Positions 18,451-26,190 of a DNA stretch of 64,000 bases are shown here, piece by piece. The position numbers and the translations under genes were made by a program. Source of the DNA: Geomonas sp. RF6 (GTDB taxonomy: Bacteria > Desulfobacterota > Desulfuromonadia > Geobacterales > Geobacteraceae); assembly GCF_021044625.1 (NCBI RefSeq), contig NZ_CP087999.1, positions 1,877,001 to 1,941,000 on the forward strand, written 5' to 3'. Each line of letters opens with the position of its first letter. Positions within the stretch are counted from its first letter, which is position 1. Under the pieces are notes generated by a model. That model was given only the letters and a program-made list of their open reading frames with translations. It had not been told where the DNA came from and ran no database searches.

Positions 18451-19502
18451 AGCTCGTCGTTCTCGGGCTTTCCATCACCTCCTCCTGGGGAAACGGCCAC
18501 GCCACGACCTACCGCGGGCTCCTGCGGGAGATGGCGCACCTCGGCCACGAGGTCCTCTTCCTGGAGCGCGACGTCCCGTGGTACGCGAATAACCGCGATC
18601 TCCCCTCCCCCCCCTTCTGCACGACTCTCCTCTACTCTTCGCTGGACGAGCTCTTCCGGGAGCACCGGGAAAAGATCAGGGAGGCGGACTGCGTGATGGT
18701 CGGCTCCTACGTCCCTGAGGGGATCGAAGTGGGGAAATGGGTCACCGAGCAGGCGAAGGGGATCACCGCCTTCTACGACATCGATACACCGGTGACCTTG
18801 GGGAAGGTCGCGGAAGGTCGCTGCGACTATCTTGATGCGGAGCTCATCCCCCGCTACCACCTCTACCTCTCCTTCACCGGCGGCCCCACCCTCGCCTTCC
18901 TGGAAGATCATTACGGCGCCCCCGCGGCACGCCCCCTATACTGCTCCGTCGACCCGGCGCTGCACTACCCGGTGCCCCAGGGTGCCTCCTGGGACCTCGG
19001 CTACCTCGGCACCTACAGCAGCGACCGCCAGCCCGGGCTCGAGCGCCTCCTCTGCGCGCCGGCGCTTTCCTGGCGCGAGGGGCGCTTCGTGGTGGCGGGA
19101 CCGCAGTACCCGCACGAGATCCGCTGGCCGGTGAACACGGAGCGGATCGAGCACCTCCCCCCGCAGGACCACCGCGACTTCTACTGTTCCCAGCGATTCA
19201 CCCTCAACATAACCCGGCGAGATATGCTCGCGGCCGGGTATTCCCCGAGCGTGAGACTTTTCGAGGCGGCGGCGTGCGGAGTGCCGGTGATCAGCGACCA
19301 GTGGCCCGGGATCGATGAGTTCTTCGAGCCCGGGGCGGAGATCCTAACCGCCGGCTCTCCAGGCGAGGTCCTCTCCTACCTGCGCGAGCTGCCGGAGGAG
19401 CAGCGCCTGGAGATCGGGGAGGGGGCGCGCCGCAAGGTCCTCTCCTCCCATACGGCGACACACAGGGCAAAGGAGCTGGAAGGGTACCTTTCCTTGCTGT
19501 GA
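18447..19502 (+). CDS. CgeB-type glycosyltransferase, copy 3
   Basis: A 351-aa protein that aligns by eye with copy 2 along its length: SITSSWGNGHATTYRGLL at the N-terminus, FYDIDTPVTLGK in the centre and AGYSPSVRLFEAAACGVPVI with EFFEPGAEIL at the C-terminus. It therefore appears to be a local duplication that has diverged. It is coupled to copy 2 by ATGA. Three transferases of one family plus one GT4 imply an oligosaccharide or repeated glycosylation of one acceptor, with each enzyme forming a different linkage (inference). Confidence 0.83.
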   Translation: MKLVVLGLSITSSWGNGHATTYRGLLREMAHLGHEVLFLERDVPWYANNRDLPSPPFCTTLLYSSLDELFREHREKIREADCVMVGSYVPEGIEVGKWVTEQAKGITAFYDIDTPVTLGKVAEGRCDYLDAELIPRYHLYLSFTGGPTLAFLEDHYGAPAARPLYCSVDPALHYPVPQGASWDLGYLGTYSSDRQPGLERLLCAPALSWREGRFVVAGPQYPHEIRWPVNTERIEHLPPQDHRDFYCSQRFTLNITRRDMLAAGYSPSVRLFEAAACGVPVISDQWPGIDEFFEPGAEILTAGSPGEVLSYLRELPEEQRLEIGEGARRKVLSSHTATHRAKELEGYLSLL

Positions 19503-19541
19503 CCGGAAAAGACGGTCCCACCGTTTTAATCGGACGAGACT

Positions 19542-20384
19542 ATGGACGAGGCATACAAAAAGACGATAACCGAGAAGATTGCGGCCCTATCGCCGTGGTT
19601 CCACAACCTGCACCTCCCCGGCGGGATCCAGACCGCTGCAGACCACTTCCTGGGAGACTTCCCCATGTTCAAGTGGGTGGAATTAGCGCCGTTCGTGCCG
19701 GAGGACCTGACCGGCTGGACGGCGCTCGACATCGGGTGCAACGCGGGGTTCTACACCTTCGAGCTGGCGCGGCGCGGGGCACAGGTGACCGGGATCGACA
19801 TCGACCCCCACTACCTGGAGCAGGCGCAGTGGGTGGCACAGCTCCTGGGGCTGCAGGACCGGGTGACGCTACGGCGTATGCAGGTCTACGAGCTTGCGCG
19901 GGAGAAGAAGAACTACGACCTCGTCCTTTTCATGGGGGTCTTTTACCATCTGCGCTATCCGCTCCTGGCGCTCGACATCGTGGCGCAGAAGGTGCAAAAA
20001 ATGATGATTTTCCAGACGATGACGATGCCGGGTCGCGAGGTGTACGAGCAGTACGACGAGTGGATCAACGAGCGGGATGCACTACTGCATCAAGGATGGC
20101 CGAAGGTGGCCTTTATCGAGCACCGTTTCGCAGGAGATCCCACGAACTGGTGGATACCGAACCACGCCGCGGTGGAGGCGCTGCTGCGCTCCGCCGGGAT
20201 GCGTATCACCGGGTACCCCGGTCACGAGATCTACCGCTGCGAGCCGAACCCGGAGCGCCCCTCCTGTGTCGCCACCTGGAACAGGTCCGAGTATCTCTGT
20301 GCGGTAAACGCAAAGGAGGATCAGGGGAGGGATCAGGAGGGTATGCCCCTCGAGGTGATCCCCTCACAACCTGACCCTCATTAG
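19542..20384 (+). CDS. SAM-dependent methyltransferase (resembles the Rta_06860-type family)
   Basis: A 280-aa class I methyltransferase. Motif I is ALDIGCNAGFYTFELARRG, with an acidic strand-2 end (TGIDIDPHYLEQA) and a later LVLFMGVFYHLRYPLLAL. The N-terminus (HNLHLPGGIQTA) and the overall look resemble a group I recall as TIGR04290 / Rta_06860-family methyltransferases, which occur next to glycosyltransferase and epimerase genes; this recall needs a profile search. It closes the carbohydrate operon, 39 nt after copy 3, and would O-methylate the glycan or a sugar precursor. A tight C/G hairpin follows at 20407-20425. Confidence 0.85.
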   Translation: MDEAYKKTITEKIAALSPWFHNLHLPGGIQTAADHFLGDFPMFKWVELAPFVPEDLTGWTALDIGCNAGFYTFELARRGAQVTGIDIDPHYLEQAQWVAQLLGLQDRVTLRRMQVYELAREKKNYDLVLFMGVFYHLRYPLLALDIVAQKVQKMMIFQTMTMPGREVYEQYDEWINERDALLHQGWPKVAFIEHRFAGDPTNWWIPNHAAVEALLRSAGMRITGYPGHEIYRCEPNPERPSCVATWNRSEYLCAVNAKEDQGRDQEGMPLEVIPSQPDPH

Positions 20385-20406
20385 TCGCTGAAGCTGCCGA
20401 ATGCTC

Positions 20407-20425
20407 CCCTCCCTTCGGGGGAGGG
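20407..20425. terminator. Hairpin between convergent methyltransferase and yihY/brkB genes
   Basis: CCCTCCC, loop TTCGG, then GGGAGGG forms a compact stem between two convergent genes. There is no T-run, so intrinsic termination is uncertain. Confidence 0.35.
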
Positions 20426-20466
20426 CGGACGTCATGTCGGCACCGTCCACATCGTCGTTCCAGCCG

Positions 20467-21441
20467 CTACGTCCCGATCGGCTTTCCCCTTCCCGGCTTC
20501 CACGGTTCCTTCTCCCGCTTTCGCCCTTCCACCTGTCCAGGGGCCCTTTCCCTCTCCCCTTCCACCTTTTCGCCCGGTTCCTTCCCTTCCACCGAGGTGT
20601 GCTCGACGACGGAATTGATCTCTGCCCCGAAGAGAATGATGAAGGAGGTGATGTACAGCCACATCAGCAGGCCGATAACCGCTCCAATACTCCCGTAGGT
20701 CTTGTTGTAGGAGCCGAAGTTGTTGACGTAGAAAGAGAATCCAATGGAGGCGAGGATCCACACCGGGATCACCAGAACGGCGCCCGGGCTGATCCACTTC
20801 CACGACTGCTTTACATCAGGGGTGAAGTGATAGATCAGCGCGACCCCCAGGATGAGCATGCATAGGATCACCGGTGCCAGCATGATGTACCACACCCAAT
20901 CCTCCAACTCACCCATACCGAAGATGCCGAGCACAAAATTGCCGATCTGCGGACCGAACATCATGGCGAGCAGGGAGAGGATGAAAAATAGCGCCACCAC
21001 CACCACGAGAAACATGGCGATGAGACGCACCTTCCAGAAGGGACGCCCCTCGTCCACCTCGTAGAGGCGGTTCATCACGTTCATGATGGCGGTCAGGGCG
21101 CTCGAGGAGGTCCATAGCGCGAGGAGGAACCCGAAGGACAACAACCCCCCCTGCTTGTTCGTGAAGAGCTCCTTGATGTGCTGTTGCACAAGTTTTGAGG
21201 CATCACCGGGAAGCATCCTCCCCAAGGCGTCCATGATGGAGCCGGAGAGGTCCGGGATCGGCAGATACCCGAGAAGTGTGGTCAGAAAGAGCAGGAAAGG
21301 GAAGAGCGCGAAGAGGAGATAATAGGCAATCGCCGCCGAGTACGTGCTGCAATCGTCCTTCGAGGTCTCTTTGGCCGTCGTCTTCACCAAATCCTTGTAG
21401 CTGGTATCGCCGAGCTTGAAATAACTGCGGAAGGAGAACAT
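20467..21441 (-). CDS. YihY/virulence-factor BrkB family membrane protein
   Basis: A 324-aa protein with about six transmembrane segments and the family's early motif AIAYYLLFALFPFLLFL. A later GSIGAVIGLLMWLYI and the C-terminal membrane segment FIILFGAEINSVVEH complete the YihY/BrkB (UPF0761) pattern. A charged, Pro/Lys/Glu-rich cytoplasmic tail of about 45 residues follows. The family was once thought to include RNase BN, which is incorrect; its real function is unknown. It stands alone with gaps on both sides and converges with the carbohydrate operon. Confidence 0.9.
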   Translation of the reverse strand: MFSFRSYFKLGDTSYKDLVKTTAKETSKDDCSTYSAAIAYYLLFALFPFLLFLTTLLGYLPIPDLSGSIMDALGRMLPGDASKLVQQHIKELFTNKQGGLLSFGFLLALWTSSSALTAIMNVMNRLYEVDEGRPFWKVRLIAMFLVVVVALFFILSLLAMMFGPQIGNFVLGIFGMGELEDWVWYIMLAPVILCMLILGVALIYHFTPDVKQSWKWISPGAVLVIPVWILASIGFSFYVNNFGSYNKTYGSIGAVIGLLMWLYITSFIILFGAEINSVVEHTSVEGKEPGEKVEGERERAPGQVEGRKREKEPWKPGRGKPIGT

Positions 21442-21651
21442 GCTGCACCTCCGTCACCATCTTTTCCACTCCGTGCCATAACGGACACTAAGATAACTGT
21501 ATCACCATTGGCAAGTTGGGGAGGGGAATCAGCGGAGGTAAAGCATTGATGCATCGAGGAAAAGGCACGGGGGAAAGGGGGGGGAGGCGGGAAAAGGTGA
21601 ATGAGGTGGAGGGAGCAGGGGAGCCGGAAAGAAGGTATGGGGCGGCACCTT

Positions 21652-22062
21652 CTACAGGACGTTGATCTCCTTCACCTCGCACAGATCGACCCCTTGCCTG
21701 CTCTTGATCACCATCTCGCCGGAGTCGTTCTTGCTCACGAAGAGATCGACGGTCTTGCTAACGGGGGTGCGGGCGGCATCTTCGCCGCTGTAGGGGGGCT
21801 CGTACTTTACGTGGACCTTTATGGGGAGCTCGTTCCTGGAGGTGAGTGATCCCTTGTCGAGGATCTTCACGTCGACATCCCTCAGGAAGAGATTCCGTTT
21901 CCGGTAAGATTGCTGCACGTCGTTCTTTACCAGCGACTCTATCTTCTCGTCGCTGTAGTGCTGCTGCAACAACAGGACGCCCCAGAACGCCAGCAGGAGT
22001 ATTCCTATCGTAATCTTAATGAGGCTGTCGACCACCGTAACCCTCGCAAAAAAAAAGATCAT
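21652..22062 (-). CDS. Small membrane-anchored protein of unknown function
   Basis: A 136-aa protein with one N-terminal membrane segment (about residues 12-33, LIKITIGILLLAFWGVLLLQ) and a ~100-residue soluble domain that is probably periplasmic. That domain has alternating charged and beta-prone stretches (RDVDVKILDKGSL, PIKVHVKYEPPYSGED). I do not recognise the family. It is monocistronic, with 210 nt to brkB downstream and two hairpins plus a REP-like repeat upstream. Base composition is lower in GC than its neighbours. The start ATG is followed by Phe-rich MIFFFARV, consistent with a membrane leader. Confidence 0.65.
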   Translation of the reverse strand: MIFFFARVTVVDSLIKITIGILLLAFWGVLLLQQHYSDEKIESLVKNDVQQSYRKRNLFLRDVDVKILDKGSLTSRNELPIKVHVKYEPPYSGEDAARTPVSKTVDLFVSKNDSGEMVIKSRQGVDLCEVKEINVL

Positions 22063-22170
22063 TACTACAGTCCTTTAAATCGGGGTTAATGCCTACCACA
22101 TAACTCGCTAAAAAACAATACGGGAAAGGGGGAAGATAACGTATACGTCATCTTCAACGGGCGAAAAAGA

Positions 22171-22204
22171 AACTCGGCCCTGGCTGGTAAGCCGGAGCCG
22201 AGTT
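22171..22204 (-). terminator. Second intrinsic terminator downstream of hcp
   Basis: AACTCGGC...GCCGAGTT forms a long stem, with an inner TGGCT/AGCCG pairing. On the minus strand it is followed by TCTTTTTC. It acts as back-up to the terminator at 22305-22337. Confidence 0.6.
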
Positions 22205-22249
22205 CTCATTTTGTTTGACCAATCTTCTGCCAGCGCATCCCAGAGCTTC

Positions 22250-22284
22250 TGCCGGAAACGCTTCGCTTATTTCCGGCCTACATG
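22250..22284 (+). repeat. REP-like palindrome, copy A
   Basis: GCCGGAAACGC...CTTATTTCCGGCCTACAT is an imperfect palindrome of about 34 nt. It belongs to a six-member dispersed family in this window and lies downstream of hcp between two terminators. Confidence 0.7.
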
Positions 22285-22304
22285 GCATCGGTCTCAATAA
22301 ACGA

Positions 22305-22337
22305 GAAAAGGCCGCCGGTTTATGCCGGGGCCTTTTC
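22305..22337 (-). terminator. Intrinsic terminator of hcp
   Basis: GAAAAGGCC-gCCGG ... CCGG-gGCCTTTTC forms a strong stem ending in a T-run on the minus strand, about 40 nt after the hcp stop. Confidence 0.75.
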
Positions 22338-22376
22338 AGTTGCTGCCTGTTCTATTGCTGTTATGCTGCCTACTCC

Positions 22377-24008
22377 TTACCCGAGGATCTCCTTCAGATC
22401 TCCTTCGGCGGTGCCGATCGGGCCGATGTTGAAGTTCTCCACCAGGAAGTTCAGCACGTTCGGGGTGATGAAGGCCGGCAGGGTCGGCCCGAGCTTGATG
22501 TTCTTTATCCCCAGGTGCAGGAGGGTCAGGAGGATCGCCACCGCCTTCTGCTCGTACCAGGAGAGGATCAGGGAGAGGGGCAGATCGTTCACCCCGCACT
22601 TGAACGCTCCCGCCAGCGCCACCGCGATCTGGATCGCGCTGTAGGCGTCGTTGCACTGGCCGACGTCGAGGAGACGCGGGATCCCGCCGATGTCGCCGAA
22701 GTCGAGCTTGTTGAAGCGGTACTTGCCGCAGGCAAGGGTGAGGATCACGCAGTCGTTCGGCACCTTCTCGGCGAACTCGGTGTAGTAGTTACGCCCGCTT
22801 TTCGCGCCGTCGCACCCGCCGATCAGGAAGAAGTGACGGATCTGCCCCGCCTTCACCGCGTCGATGACCTTGTCCGCGACGCCGAGCACCGCGTTGTGGC
22901 CGAAGCCGGTGAGGATCTCCTTCCCGAGGTTCTCCTCGAAGCCCGGGAGCTCCTGCGCCTTTTTGATCACCGCGGAGAAGTCCATCCCCTCGATGTTTTT
23001 CACGTCGGGCCACTGTACGAGCCCCCAGGTGAAGAGGCGGTCCTTGTAGCTCTCCGCCGGGCGCTGGATGCAGTTGGTGTTGAAGATGATCGCGCCGGGG
23101 AAGTTCACGAACTCCTTCGCCTGGTCCTGCCACGCGCCGCCGAAGTTGCCGGCCAGGTGGCTGTACTTCTTCAGCCCGGGGTAGCCGTGGGCAGGGAGCA
23201 TCTCGCCGTGGGTGTACACGTTCACGCCGGTCCCCTCGGTCTGCTTCAGGAGTTCCTCCAGCATGCGCAGGTCGTGGCCGGAGACGAGGATCGCCTTCCC
23301 TGCCTTCGTGCCGAGCTGCACCGGGGTCGGGACGGGATGGCCGAAGCTGTCGGTGTTCGCCTTGTTCAGGAGCTCCATGGTGACGAGGTTGATGCGGCCG
23401 CACTCCATGGCGAGGCCGACGAAGTCCATGAGGCCGAGGCTCTTGTCGAGGGTCGCGGCGAGGGCCTTGTGGGTGTAGGCGTAGATCTCCTCATTCTCGA
23501 GGCCGATCACCAGGGCGTGGTGGGCGTACGCTGCGTACCCCTTCATGCCGTAGATGATGATCTCCTGCACCGATTTCACGTCCGGATCGATCGTCTCGTC
23601 CTTCACGCCGTGCTGCTGGCCGAGGGCCACGAGCTCCGAAGTGGTGGCTGCAGCGAACGGCTGCGCGGCGGCGGGGACGGTCCCGGCAAAGGGTGCGCCG
23701 TTTGCCTTCTCGTACAGCTCCTGGGCTGCGTTGCGGATGGCGGCGCCCTTGCGGACGAGTTTCGCGATCTCTTCGGCGTCGAAGTCGACGTTGGTGACGG
23801 TGGTGAAGAGCCCGTCGATCATGAAGCGGTCGATCGCTGCGTCCTTCGCCCCCTTCTGGCGTGCCTTATCGGCCCAGAAGGCGATCCCTTTCATGGTGTA
23901 GACCAGCTGGTCCTGCAGCGCCGCTACCTCCGGCTGCTTCCCGCATACACCGACTTTCGTGCAGCCACCGTTGGCTGCCTGCTCGCACTGGTAACAAAAC
24001 ATGGACAT
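22377..24008 (-). CDS. hcp: Hydroxylamine reductase / hybrid-cluster protein
   Basis: A 543-aa Hcp with the N-terminal cysteine cluster MFCYQCEQAANGGC...GVCGK (the proximal cubane, near residues 5-23) and the hybrid-cluster ligand regions (GHD, NTNCIQRP, GGCDGAKSGR and LACGKYRFN). It handles nitrosative stress through NO or hydroxylamine reduction in the cytoplasm. The frame is open to 24086 (MKSILKWFTN...), but ATG 24008 has GGAGG 5-6 nt upstream and gives the conserved N-terminus. The 26-residue extension therefore probably belongs to the leader, though an ATG at 24086 also has an AGGA upstream. An HcpR-like operator lies upstream at 24203-24216. Confidence 0.95.
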   Translation of the reverse strand: MSMFCYQCEQAANGGCTKVGVCGKQPEVAALQDQLVYTMKGIAFWADKARQKGAKDAAIDRFMIDGLFTTVTNVDFDAEEIAKLVRKGAAIRNAAQELYEKANGAPFAGTVPAAAQPFAAATTSELVALGQQHGVKDETIDPDVKSVQEIIIYGMKGYAAYAHHALVIGLENEEIYAYTHKALAATLDKSLGLMDFVGLAMECGRINLVTMELLNKANTDSFGHPVPTPVQLGTKAGKAILVSGHDLRMLEELLKQTEGTGVNVYTHGEMLPAHGYPGLKKYSHLAGNFGGAWQDQAKEFVNFPGAIIFNTNCIQRPAESYKDRLFTWGLVQWPDVKNIEGMDFSAVIKKAQELPGFEENLGKEILTGFGHNAVLGVADKVIDAVKAGQIRHFFLIGGCDGAKSGRNYYTEFAEKVPNDCVILTLACGKYRFNKLDFGDIGGIPRLLDVGQCNDAYSAIQIAVALAGAFKCGVNDLPLSLILSWYEQKAVAILLTLLHLGIKNIKLGPTLPAFITPNVLNFLVENFNIGPIGTAEGDLKEILG

Positions 24009-24174
24009 CGTCTCCTCCTTCACTTTTGTAGTATTTGCTGCTGATTTGCTATTTGAGTTGGTGAACCACTTCAGGATGCTTTTCATTTGGTTTCCTGCCC
24101 TTCGCTTGCCGATTTCGGCTTTTTTGTGTCCGCAGGCCTCCTTTCGGAGAGCCCGGGTAACTTGCTGTTGAGGG

Positions 24175-24216
24175 ACACTACCGCAAGAGCGGCGGGAAAA
24201 CCTTGACGAAAGTCAT
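24175..24216 (-). promoter_or_regulatory. HcpR-like (CRP/FNR-family) operator and promoter of hcp
   Basis: TTGAC-GAAA-GTCAT (24203-24216) matches the TTGACnnnnGTCAA palindrome I recall for deltaproteobacterial HcpR sites, with one end base different. On the minus strand a -10-like TAGTGT sits at 24175-24180. Its centre is 32 nt from the operator centre, which puts the site at -41.5, the class II activator position. This leaves a transcript leader of about 160 nt before the chosen hcp ATG. The regulator gene is not in the window. Confidence 0.6.
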
Positions 24217-24448
24217 AAAATGAAGGGAAGTGGAAAGTATACGGAGCCGCTGTGGGCGCGGTTTTATGGCTGCAGGAGTGAGAGAAATAGGGGGAAATAT
24301 GTGAAGTAGATAAAGAATGATGGGGAAATTTCAGAAAAGGGGCGTGTTGCGCGGCGATTTTTTTGGCAGTGGTTTTGCGGTTGATTTGGCAGTGACGTGA
24401 GGTGCGCTGCGGAGTGACTGAAGGTGCGGGCGGCGCCGGCGTTTTACA

Positions 24449-24664
24449 TCACACGTAGATGTCGATAAGCCCGGAGTTGCACCTTCTTGTGCCACGGCTT
24501 TGTCTTCGGTCCCCTCTTTCTTTGCGGGGGTCGTTGCTACCGACGGTGACCCAGCCGGTGGAGCGACGTATCTCACGTATCTCCTTGGCCCGCACCAGCC
24601 TCTGAATTATGGAGTTGTCCACGGTGCCGCTACTGTTGTCGGTGTACCTTACCCGGACCAGCAT
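24449..24664 (-). CDS. Small conserved Geobacter protein (GSU3473-like)
   Basis: A 71-aa basic protein beginning MLVRVRYTDNSSGTVDN, with a central IRRSTGWVTVGS. I recall small Geobacter proteins of this form (the GSU3473 family), which share the MLVRVRY start and the RRSxGWV core. Function is unknown. An excellent ribosome site (GGAGGGAGG) precedes the ATG. The C-terminal third is Arg-rich (RKERGDRRQSRGTRR) and may not be structured. It is transcribed divergently from flgM. It is too short for motif-based assignment. Confidence 0.6.
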   Translation of the reverse strand: MLVRVRYTDNSSGTVDNSIIQRLVRAKEIREIRRSTGWVTVGSNDPRKERGDRRQSRGTRRCNSGLIDIYV

Positions 24665-24845
24665 GGTGCAAGCCTCCCTCCGGCCTGAACGGAGGACCCT
24701 AAAGCGACAAAGCTTTCATAAAACAATACTTTGCAAAGAAAAAATTCGCGCGAGAAATGCCATTCCCGATACGAAAATGGTATCAAAAGAGGGGAAAAAC
24801 CTCTATCATCCTTCTCAACTCTGAGTACCCCAGGGGGAATTTTCT

Positions 24846-25130
24846 ATGAAGATCGAAGCGCCCAGCCCGAATCTGTTGGCACAGGAAGTGACCAAGGTGA
24901 GGAAGGCGGCAAAAGCGGCTCAGGTGGAGCAGCCTCAGCAGACGACGGTACAGCTGACCGACCAGGTCAAGGTACTGAGCAGGAAGGCCATGGTCGCCGA
25001 TGTGGGAGAACTGCAGGCCGCACAGGATGCAAAGATCCAGGCGGTGAAGGCGCGTGTGGCGGAAGGAAACTACCAGGTGAGTGGCCGCGACCTGGCGGAG
25101 AAGATGCTCGCGCGGTCGACCAAGAGCTAA
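24846..25130 (+). CDS. flgM: Anti-sigma-28 factor FlgM
   Basis: A 94-aa FlgM-like protein. It starts MKIEAPSPN, has a disordered Lys/Gln-rich N-terminal half and carries the sigma-28-binding C-terminal helices (KAMVADVGELQAAQDAKIQAVKARVAEGNYQV then LAEKMLARS). FlgM holds FliA inactive until the flagellar hook-basal body is complete and then is exported. An AGGGGGA lies 8 nt before the ATG. It stands alone: no flgN, flgK or other flagellar gene is adjacent. I did not find a convincing sigma-28 promoter upstream. Confidence 0.82.
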   Translation: MKIEAPSPNLLAQEVTKVRKAAKAAQVEQPQQTTVQLTDQVKVLSRKAMVADVGELQAAQDAKIQAVKARVAEGNYQVSGRDLAEKMLARSTKS

Positions 25131-25140
25131 CTATGACGGT

Positions 25141-25170
25141 GGTGGGGCCCCCCCCCGGGGGGGGCCCACC
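25141..25170. terminator. G/C-only hairpin after flgM
   Basis: GGTGGG(G) followed by a C-run, a G-run and CCCACC makes a near-perfect G/C palindrome between convergent flgM and the DUF2288 gene. It has no T tail, so it may block rather than terminate transcription intrinsically. Confidence 0.4.
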
Positions 25171-25184
25171 TGCCGCATCCCTGA

Positions 25185-25511
25185 CTACTCCAGCTCCGGG
25201 TCTGGCGTCTCCTCCTGAATGAGCACGTACGGGGAAACGATCAGACACCGGAAGAGCTTCAACTTCTCCAGATCCCACCTTTCCACCTGCAGATGAGTCG
25301 GCTTGCCGATCTGCCCCTTCAGGATCCAGTTTTCCACCAGCGGCACGTCATCAGAAGCTATCCGGGCTCCGACCTCCGAAATATCGAGCTCCGGGTGAAC
25401 CACGATGAGCCCCCCTCTCTCCAGGTGAGCCCGCAGTGTCAACCAGTCGGCAACGTCCACCTGCAACGCCAGTCTTTCCTTCGTGCTTTCAGCAGTTGCA
25501 TCTTCTTCCAT
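25185..25511 (-). CDS. DUF2288-like protein
   Basis: A 108-aa acidic cytoplasmic protein. The core GGLIVVHPELDISEVGARIASDD...VENWILKGQIGKPT...FRCLIVSPYVLIQEE follows the DUF2288 pattern (a basal LIVVxPxLDxxEV, a central VxxWxxxG and a terminal SPxVLIQE). Function is unknown. It is the second gene after yceH, 31 nt downstream on the same strand, so they are probably co-transcribed. The hairpin at 25141-25170 lies just beyond its stop. Confidence 0.75.
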   Translation of the reverse strand: MEEDATAESTKERLALQVDVADWLTLRAHLERGGLIVVHPELDISEVGARIASDDVPLVENWILKGQIGKPTHLQVERWDLEKLKLFRCLIVSPYVLIQEETPDPELE

Positions 25512-25542
25512 AACATCTCCTGTCTCTCGGACTGTTATCCGC

Positions 25543-26190
25543 TTACTCCAGAGCCTTCTTCAGATCGGTTACCGTGTTGTAGAGCTCGGCCAGTTCCTGG
25601 CGCAGATCCGCCACCTCTTGCTCCAGCGCCGCTATGCGCTCGTTTTCCGCTCCACCCCCCCTCCCCTCGGAAGGACGCGCCTCTGCTGAAAGATCGGGCT
25701 CGCCGGCAAAGAGGTGGCAGTATCGCGGCTCCTTCCGGCCGGGCTGGCGAGGCAGCTTCGTTACGCACGGCGGTGTCCGCTCCATGAGCTCTTCGAGCGT
25801 CTGCTCCACCGAGGAGACGTCCGGGAAGGAGTGCATCCTTTCACCCCTGGTCCGCAGCTCCCCCGCCGTTTGCGGACCTCTCAGCAAAAGCTCGCACAAA
25901 AGGGCGAGGTCTGCCGGTGAAAAGCGGTACTTTTCCACCAGGGCGTGGCGGTACTTCGCCACCCTCCCCCCTTCCCCGGATAGAAGCGCAAGCTGCTTGA
26001 AGCGCAGGGAGTCCAGGGCGTGCACCACATCGGACTCCTCCAGGCTCATCACCGGGTCACGGTTCGACTTCTGGTTGCAGGCGTTGGTCAGCGCGTTGAG
26101 GGAAAGAGGGTAGTACTCCGGCGTGGTGAGCTCCTTCTCCACCAGGGCGCCGAGCACCCGCACTTCTATGTCGTTCAGCACAAGATCCAT
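25543..26190 (-). CDS. YceH family protein (UPF0502/DUF480)
   Basis: A 215-aa protein with the full DUF480 pattern: VRVLGALVEKELTTPEYYPLSLNAL at the N-terminus, then ACNQKSNRDPVMSLEE, a second winged-helix module (LLCELLLRGPQTAGELR) and KLPRQPGRKEPRYCHLF. A coiled-coil-like C-terminal helix (about 180-213) follows. The fold is two tandem winged helices; the biological role is unknown. The gene is the promoter-proximal member of a likely two-gene unit with the DUF2288 gene. Confidence 0.92.
   Translation of the reverse strand: MDLVLNDIEVRVLGALVEKELTTPEYYPLSLNALTNACNQKSNRDPVMSLEESDVVHALDSLRFKQLALLSGEGGRVAKYRHALVEKYRFSPADLALLCELLLRGPQTAGELRTRGERMHSFPDVSSVEQTLEELMERTPPCVTKLPRQPGRKEPRYCHLFAGEPDLSAEARPSEGRGGGAENERIAALEQEVADLRQELAELYNTVTDLKKALE

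Noticed and set aside
9853-20384. Phase-variable G-runs in the carbohydrate operon
   Set aside because: Runs of seven to nine G are frequent throughout this genome segment, including housekeeping genes, so they are not evidence of phase variation by themselves.
22215-24044. 609-aa plus-strand frame over hcp
   Set aside because: Antisense shadow; hcp motifs on the minus strand are unambiguous.
24700-24845. Sigma-28 promoter for flgM
   Set aside because: CCCGATA occurs, but no TAAA lies at the required 15-nt distance.
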